Assembly (NCBI GenBank): GCA_938030735.1
Contig: CALHIM010000006.1
Span: forward strand, 1-64,000
DNA length: 64,000 nt
Direction: 5' to 3'
Source of the DNA: an uncultured bacterium
GTDB taxonomy: Bacteria > Patescibacteriota > Saccharimonadia > Saccharimonadales > Saccharimonadaceae
The stretch's first letter is position 1. Every line of letters begins with the position of its first letter. Of the stretch, positions 63,764-64,000 are shown piece after piece. The notes under the pieces were generated by a model. That model did no database searches and was not told where the DNA came from. It was given only the letters and a program-made list of their open reading frames with translations. The position numbers were made by a program, and so were the translations under genes.

Positions 63764-64000
63764 CTAAAAATATCCTGACACAATCTTGTTTACTTGAGTT
63801 CGAATATCTAATGAAGAATATCCATTTATAGTAAAATAATAAAGATTTCCATCGAGCATTTCAACCTCAATTCGACAAGATTTTTTCTGCCAATTTTTTG
63901 GGCGGCCAAAAGCTAACATTCCTAAAAATAGAATTCGAAAAATTCCCGGCTGATAAACTTCGTCAGTAGTATCAATAAAATTAATCTCTTGAATTTCATT
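63764..64000 (-). CDS. Hypothetical protein, 5' end outside window
   Basis: The last 78 codons of a minus-strand gene are visible: 'VYQPGIFRILFLGMLAFGRPKNWQKK', then 'EVEMLDGNLYYFTINGYSSLDIRTQVNKIVSGYF' and TAG. The pattern of alternating strands suggests a small beta-rich domain. No family is recognised. The 63661-63763 gap holds only AT-rich DNA. Confidence 0.55.
   Translation of the reverse strand, partial: NEIQEINFIDTTDEVYQPGIFRILFLGMLAFGRPKNWQKKSCRIEVEMLDGNLYYFTINGYSSLDIRTQVNKIVSGYF

Noticed and set aside
1..64000. CRISPR array
   Set aside because: No regularly spaced direct repeats and no cas genes were seen.
1..64000. UGA recoding as in Gracilibacteria or SR1
   Set aside because: Conserved proteins end at expected positions with TGA or TAA/TAG and show no in-frame TGA.

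Overview
The window is AT-rich chromosomal DNA from a small-genome bacterium with a single-membrane (monoderm) type cell wall. The best fit is a Candidate Phyla Radiation member, most likely Candidatus Saccharibacteria (TM7). The evidence is an infA-rpmJ-rpsM-rpsK-rpsD-rpoA-rplQ-rplM-rpsI block, a rpoB-rpoC pair, RNase J, a sortase, a FemAB-like enzyme, UppP, a class A penicillin-binding protein, very short gene spacing and standard stop codons (no UGA recoding). The phylum assignment is inference from gene content and style, not from a computed tree.

Layout. 1-2.5 kb: end of a serine-recombinase mobile element (Replic_Relax fragment, TnpW-like small protein, TndX-type large serine recombinase). 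2.6-4.4 kb: an RloA/RloB-type ATPase plus Toprim pair, probably anti-phage. 4.4-5.1 kb: a decayed gene and a small hypothetical gene. 5.2 kb: tRNA-Thr(GGT). 5.4-11.2 kb: a complete type I restriction-modification operon (hsdR-hsdS-hsdM, minus strand). 11.4-15.4 kb: ribosomal protein/rpoA operon. 15.5-20.8 kb: HAD phosphatase, sortase, secY, uppP, tuf. 20.9-25.4 kb: a membrane thiol protein overlapping a cysteine-desulfurase-like gene, two coiled-coil unknowns and a FemAB-like transferase. 25.6-28.9 kb: an acquired island with a large SF1 helicase and a decayed GIY-YIG nuclease gene. 29-40 kb: fusA, rnhA, rpoC and rpoB. 40-44 kb: a secreted protein, and clpC-clpP under a CIRCE operator. 44-51 kb: ogt, galU, nusA, recG and RNase J. 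51-58.5 kb: two unknowns, a CobW GTPase, an M1 aminopeptidase and a phosphohexomutase. 58.6-64 kb: a DUF5665-like gene, PBP1A, tyrS, a YtxH/DUF948 pair and the 3' end of a hypothetical gene.

Three features run across the window. (1) The palindrome TTCGAA, usually inside TTTCGAAA, is very common in resident genes (12 copies in clpC, 12 in the aminopeptidase gene) but absent from the helicase, hsdS and tuf genes and nearly absent from the RloA/RloB pair. (2) Many promoters have a -35 box, a 17-nt spacer and a -10 box that ends only 6-12 nt before an ATG with no ribosome binding site in the predicted transcript. This points to widespread leaderless mRNAs. (3) The RNA polymerase beta' subunit has lost the cysteines of both zinc sites, and L36 and S4 are cysteine-free.

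Functionally, the window joins core gene expression (ribosome, RNA polymerase, EF-Tu/EF-G, NusA, TyrRS), envelope building (PBP1A, UppP, FemAB, SecY, sortase) and protein quality control (ClpC/ClpP) with an accessory edge of mobility and defence genes. The accessory genes sit mainly at 1-11 kb and 25.6-28.9 kb.
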